NCBI GenBank assembly: GCA_023458875.1
Contig: JAEWXO010000045.1
Coordinates: forward strand, 1 to 64,000
DNA length: 64,000 nt
Direction of reading: 5' to 3'
Source of the DNA: Bacillota bacterium
Lineage (GTDB): Bacteria; Bacillota; Clostridia; Oscillospirales; Ruminococcaceae
Shown: piece by piece, positions 61,387 to 64,000 of the stretch
Layout: every line of letters begins with the position of its first letter
Position numbering within the stretch: the first letter of the stretch is position 1
Notes under the pieces: generated by a model
Told to the model about the DNA's origin: nothing
Databases searched by the model: none
Seen by the model: only the letters and a program-made list of their open reading frames with translations
Made by a program: the position numbers and the translations under genes

Positions 61387-61421
61387 ACTAGAGGAGGAGA
61401 AATCTTCCTCTAGTTTTTTTT
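61387..61421 (+). terminator. Terminator of yceD-rpmF
   Basis: ACTAGAGGA / TCCTCTAGT followed by T7. Confidence 0.9.
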
Positions 61422-61431
61422 AGATATATCA

Positions 61432-61499
61432 GGGCAGTATATATTTTAGAGAGGATTCCTTTTTTTAAAATACACAGAAAGTATTTTCTGTATTTGCCC
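61432..61499 (+). promoter_or_regulatory. Possible leader fold upstream of der
   Basis: GGGCA (61432-61436) can pair with TGCCC (61495-61499), enclosing the hairpin ACAGAAA / TTTCTGT (61474-61491). It lies about 90 nt before the der start. Weakly supported. Confidence 0.3.
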
Positions 61500-61587
61500 G
61501 GGTATTGCCAAAGAAATAACGTACTGTTATTCAAGCGTTGAAAATACATTTATGTCCCTTATTTGAACTAAAGGAGGAGAAGCGAAT

Positions 61588-62916
61588 ATGCCTTTACCGG
61601 TCTTAGCAGTTGTTGGCAGACCTAATGTAGGAAAGTCAACACTTTTTAATAAATTGATAGGTAAGCGACTTTCAATAGTAGAGGACACACCCGGTGTAAC
61701 AAGAGACCGTATATACTCAAAGTGTGAATGGCGCGGAAGAGAATTCATGGTTGTGGATACAGGTGGAATTGAACCTAAGACAGACGATGAGATTCTCGGA
61801 CAAATGAAATTACAGGCTCAGATAGCTATTGAAAGGGCAGATGTAATAATTCTTGTTACAGATGTCAGATGCGGTGTTACAGCCAGTGATTACGACGTTG
61901 CAGCTATGCTTCAGAAAAGTGGTAAGCCGCTTATACTTGCAGTAAATAAATGTGATGAAATAGGCTCCACTCCTATGGAGATCTATGAATTCTATAACCT
62001 TGGAATAGGTGAGCCGTTTCCTATATCATCAGCACACGGACATGGTACAGGAGATCTTCTTGATGAGGTTTTCAAATACTTTCCTGAAGATAAAACCGAT
62101 GATTATGATGATGACTGTATAAGAGTTGCTGTTATCGGAAAACCAAACGTGGGAAAATCATCTCTTATAAACAGAATAGCCGGTGAGGAACGTGTTATTG
62201 TTTCAAATATAGCAGGAACAACACGTGATGCAACGGATACACTGATAGAGAATGAAAACGGCAGATTTATTTTTATTGATACTGCCGGAATAAGAAAAAA
62301 AGCAAGGGTAACAGAAAGTATTGAAAGATACAGTGTAATACGTGCTTATATGGCGGTAGACAGGGCGGATGTATGTATAATAGTCATTGATGCTGAGGAG
62401 GGCTTTACAGAGCAGGATTCCAAGGTAGCAGGCTATGCCCACGAACGGGGAAAGGCGTCAATAATAGCTGTTAATAAATGGGATAAAATCGAAAAAAACG
62501 ATAAGACAATGGACGAGTACAAGACAAAGCTCCAGAATGATTTTGCATTCATGTCATATGTTCCGTTTGTGTTTATCTCTGCAAAGACAGGGCAGAGGGT
62601 TGATAAGCTTTACGAAAGGATATCATTTGTAAATCAGCAGAATTCAATGAGAATTTCTACAGGCATGCTCAATGATGTTCTCGCATATGCCACAACACGA
62701 GTTCAGCCTCCTTCTGATAAAGGAAAGAGACTTAAAATCTATTATATGACACAGCCGTCTACAAAACCGCCTACGTTTGTAACATTTGTTAACAAATCTG
62801 ATTTATTTCATTTTTCATATCAGAGATATATTGAAAATCAGATAAGGGAAACATTTGGACTTGAGGGTACTCCGGTGAGATTTATAGTGCGTGAACGAGG
62901 TAATGATAAAGGATAA
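61588..62916 (+). CDS. der: Ribosome biogenesis GTPase Der (EngA)
   Basis: 442 residues with two tandem GTPase domains. First: GRPNVGKSTLFN, DTPGVTRDR, DTGG, NKCD. Second: GKPNVGKSSLINRI, TAGIRKK, NKWD. A KH-like C-terminal domain completes it (RISTGMLNDVLAYATTR, FVNKSDLFHFSYQRYIENQIRE). Acts in 50S subunit assembly. RBS AAAGGAGGAG. It is followed by plsY and gpsA, a common Firmicutes order. Confidence 0.97.
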   Translation: MPLPVLAVVGRPNVGKSTLFNKLIGKRLSIVEDTPGVTRDRIYSKCEWRGREFMVVDTGGIEPKTDDEILGQMKLQAQIAIERADVIILVTDVRCGVTASDYDVAAMLQKSGKPLILAVNKCDEIGSTPMEIYEFYNLGIGEPFPISSAHGHGTGDLLDEVFKYFPEDKTDDYDDDCIRVAVIGKPNVGKSSLINRIAGEERVIVSNIAGTTRDATDTLIENENGRFIFIDTAGIRKKARVTESIERYSVIRAYMAVDRADVCIIVIDAEEGFTEQDSKVAGYAHERGKASIIAVNKWDKIEKNDKTMDEYKTKLQNDFAFMSYVPFVFISAKTGQRVDKLYERISFVNQQNSMRISTGMLNDVLAYATTRVQPPSDKGKRLKIYYMTQPSTKPPTFVTFVNKSDLFHFSYQRYIENQIRETFGLEGTPVRFIVRERGNDKG

Positions 62917-62939
62917 GATCATTTTGAGGAGAGATTCCA

Positions 62940-63596
62940 GTGATAAATTATGTTTTACTTGTAATTTTATGTTCATTAGCTGCATATCTTATAGGCAGCT
63001 GCAATTCATCTATTATTGTAGTCAGATTGTGGAAAAAAGAGGATATAAGAAATTTTGGCAGTAAAAATGCAGGACTAACAAATACATTAAGATGTTTTGG
63101 AAAAGGTCCTGCACTGATGACGTTATTGAGTGACTTACTCAAAGGTTCGCTTACAATTCTTATTATAAGGCTTATTGTTTCATGGTGCGGTTATGAAAAT
63201 GATACAATGACAGTAGGGTATATCGCTGGTTTTATGGTCATGCTTGGACATATTTTTCCCGTATACTACGGATTTAAGGGCGGAAAAGGTGTTCTTGTTG
63301 CAGCTACTGTTCTTACTGCGATAGATATACAGACATTTGCTATAGTAATTCCTATATTTATTATTACTCTTATTTTTACAAAATACGTTTCTGTTTCATC
63401 AATTACAGCAGCAGTATCATACCCTGTTGTAACATTTTTAATGCAATATTTTGTAAGGCATCTGGATCTGAACCATATAATAATACATACTGCTCTTGTG
63501 GCAGTTACATCTGCGCTGATTATTTATATGCACAGAGCAAATATTGTAAGGCTTAAAAACGGAACAGAAAATAAGTTCTCATTTTCCAGGAAGTAA
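62940..63596 (+). CDS. plsY: Acyl-phosphate glycerol-3-phosphate acyltransferase
   Basis: 218 residues, integral membrane protein with about five to six helices. Family motifs: GSCNSSIIV, DIRNFGSKNAGLTNTLR and GHIFPVYYGFKGGKGV. First acylation step of phospholipid synthesis, using acyl phosphate. Starts at GTG 62940 after GAGGAGAG. It lies directly before gpsA, which supplies its glycerol-3-phosphate. Confidence 0.95.
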   Translation: MINYVLLVILCSLAAYLIGSCNSSIIVVRLWKKEDIRNFGSKNAGLTNTLRCFGKGPALMTLLSDLLKGSLTILIIRLIVSWCGYENDTMTVGYIAGFMVMLGHIFPVYYGFKGGKGVLVAATVLTAIDIQTFAIVIPIFIITLIFTKYVSVSSITAAVSYPVVTFLMQYFVRHLDLNHIIIHTALVAVTSALIIYMHRANIVRLKNGTENKFSFSRK

Positions 63597-63610
63597 GGGA
63601 GGAATTTAAT

Positions 63611-64000
63611 ATGAGTAAAATTGTAGTATTAGGTGCAGGAGGATTTGGAATAAGTCTTGCAATAATAGCTGTAGAAAACGGTCATGATGTGACTGTATGG
63701 TCTGCATTTAAAGAAGAAGTTGAAAACATTCAAAAATTCGGTGAACATAAAGATAAACTTCCGGGTGTGAAAATTGACAGCAGAATAAAATTTACTGATG
63801 ATATGTCATCTATAAACGGAGCTGACCTGGTTATTATGGGTGTGCCGTCTGTATTTGTACGTAATGTTTCAAAGCAGGCAGCACCGTTTATTACTGATAA
63901 AATGATAGTTGTCAATACAAGCAAGGGACTTGAAGACAAAAATTATCTCAGAATGAGCCAGGTTATAGGAGAGGAAATTAAAAATGCTCCTGTGGTAGTG
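63611..64000 (+). CDS. gpsA: NAD(P)-dependent glycerol-3-phosphate dehydrogenase (3' end outside window)
   Basis: The first 130 codons are present. KIVVLGAGGFGISLAIIAVENGHDVTVWS is the Rossmann dinucleotide-binding start, and GVPSVFVRNV and NTSKGLE match the GpsA family. It makes sn-glycerol-3-phosphate for PlsY, encoded 14 bp upstream. RBS GGGAGG. Confidence 0.94.
   Translation, partial: MSKIVVLGAGGFGISLAIIAVENGHDVTVWSAFKEEVENIQKFGEHKDKLPGVKIDSRIKFTDDMSSINGADLVIMGVPSVFVRNVSKQAAPFITDKMIVVNTSKGLEDKNYLRMSQVIGEEIKNAPVVV

Overview
The window comes from an AT-rich, low-GC Gram-positive bacterium that degrades fibre, most likely a Ruminococcus close to R. flavefaciens. The evidence is a secreted GH9 cellulase, a GH11-CBM22-GH10-dockerin-CE4 xylanase, further secreted proteins with dockerin or dockerin-like modules, Thr-rich linkers, and Firmicutes housekeeping genes (cdaA-cdaR, yceD-rpmF, plsY-gpsA). 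I saw no rRNA, tRNA or CRISPR array.

Layout. 1-7 kb, minus strand: the 5' part of the GH9 gene, cdaR-cdaA (c-di-AMP synthesis), a cysteine-desulfurase-like gene with its DUF3343 partner, and ispF-ispD. 7.3-15.5 kb, plus strand: a PrsA/SurA-like lipoprotein, a moxR-DUF58-transglutaminase cluster, and purine salvage genes. 15.5-20.6 kb: CYTH protein, uvrC, rsmD, coaD, a coiled-coil protein and an Lrp regulator. 21.4-23.1 kb: a strongly promoted Fe-S scaffold/GGGtGRT pair. 23.2-31.4 kb is accessory: an internally deleted AAA ATPase behind three 34-bp-spaced direct repeats, a flavodoxin, a dockerin-bearing lysozyme-like enzyme, a small-ORF/GNAT/C39/repeat-lectin cluster, and decayed gene remnants. 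31.4-38.5 kb: sbcDC behind a long structured leader, two metallophosphoesterases, a probable IS200/IS605 end remnant and a low-molecular-weight phosphatase. 38.5-42.7 kb: a GC-rich structured RNA candidate, then a secreted two-cysteine protein followed by a two-permease ABC transporter. 42.8-51.6 kb: class A PBP, LysR regulator, modular xylanase and an SGNH hydrolase. 51.6-64 kb: purL, mtaB, a Crh-like protein, a PBP5-like protein lacking all three catalytic motifs, pgi, yceD-rpmF, der, plsY and the start of gpsA.

Most interesting content. (1) Seven copies of a roughly 60-125 bp structured intergenic repeat, all in the same orientation, with compensatory changes in its stems and, in the better copies, terminal inverted repeats. 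(2) Three candidate structured RNAs or leaders, each behind a recognisable promoter: before rsmD, before sbcD, and at 38.5-38.8 kb. (3) The operon of secreted protein plus FtsX-type ABC transporter, with phased A-tracts and a palindrome at its promoter and a hairpin between the secreted-protein gene and the transporter; this looks like a bacteriocin-type or self-protection module, but I cannot assign it to a family.
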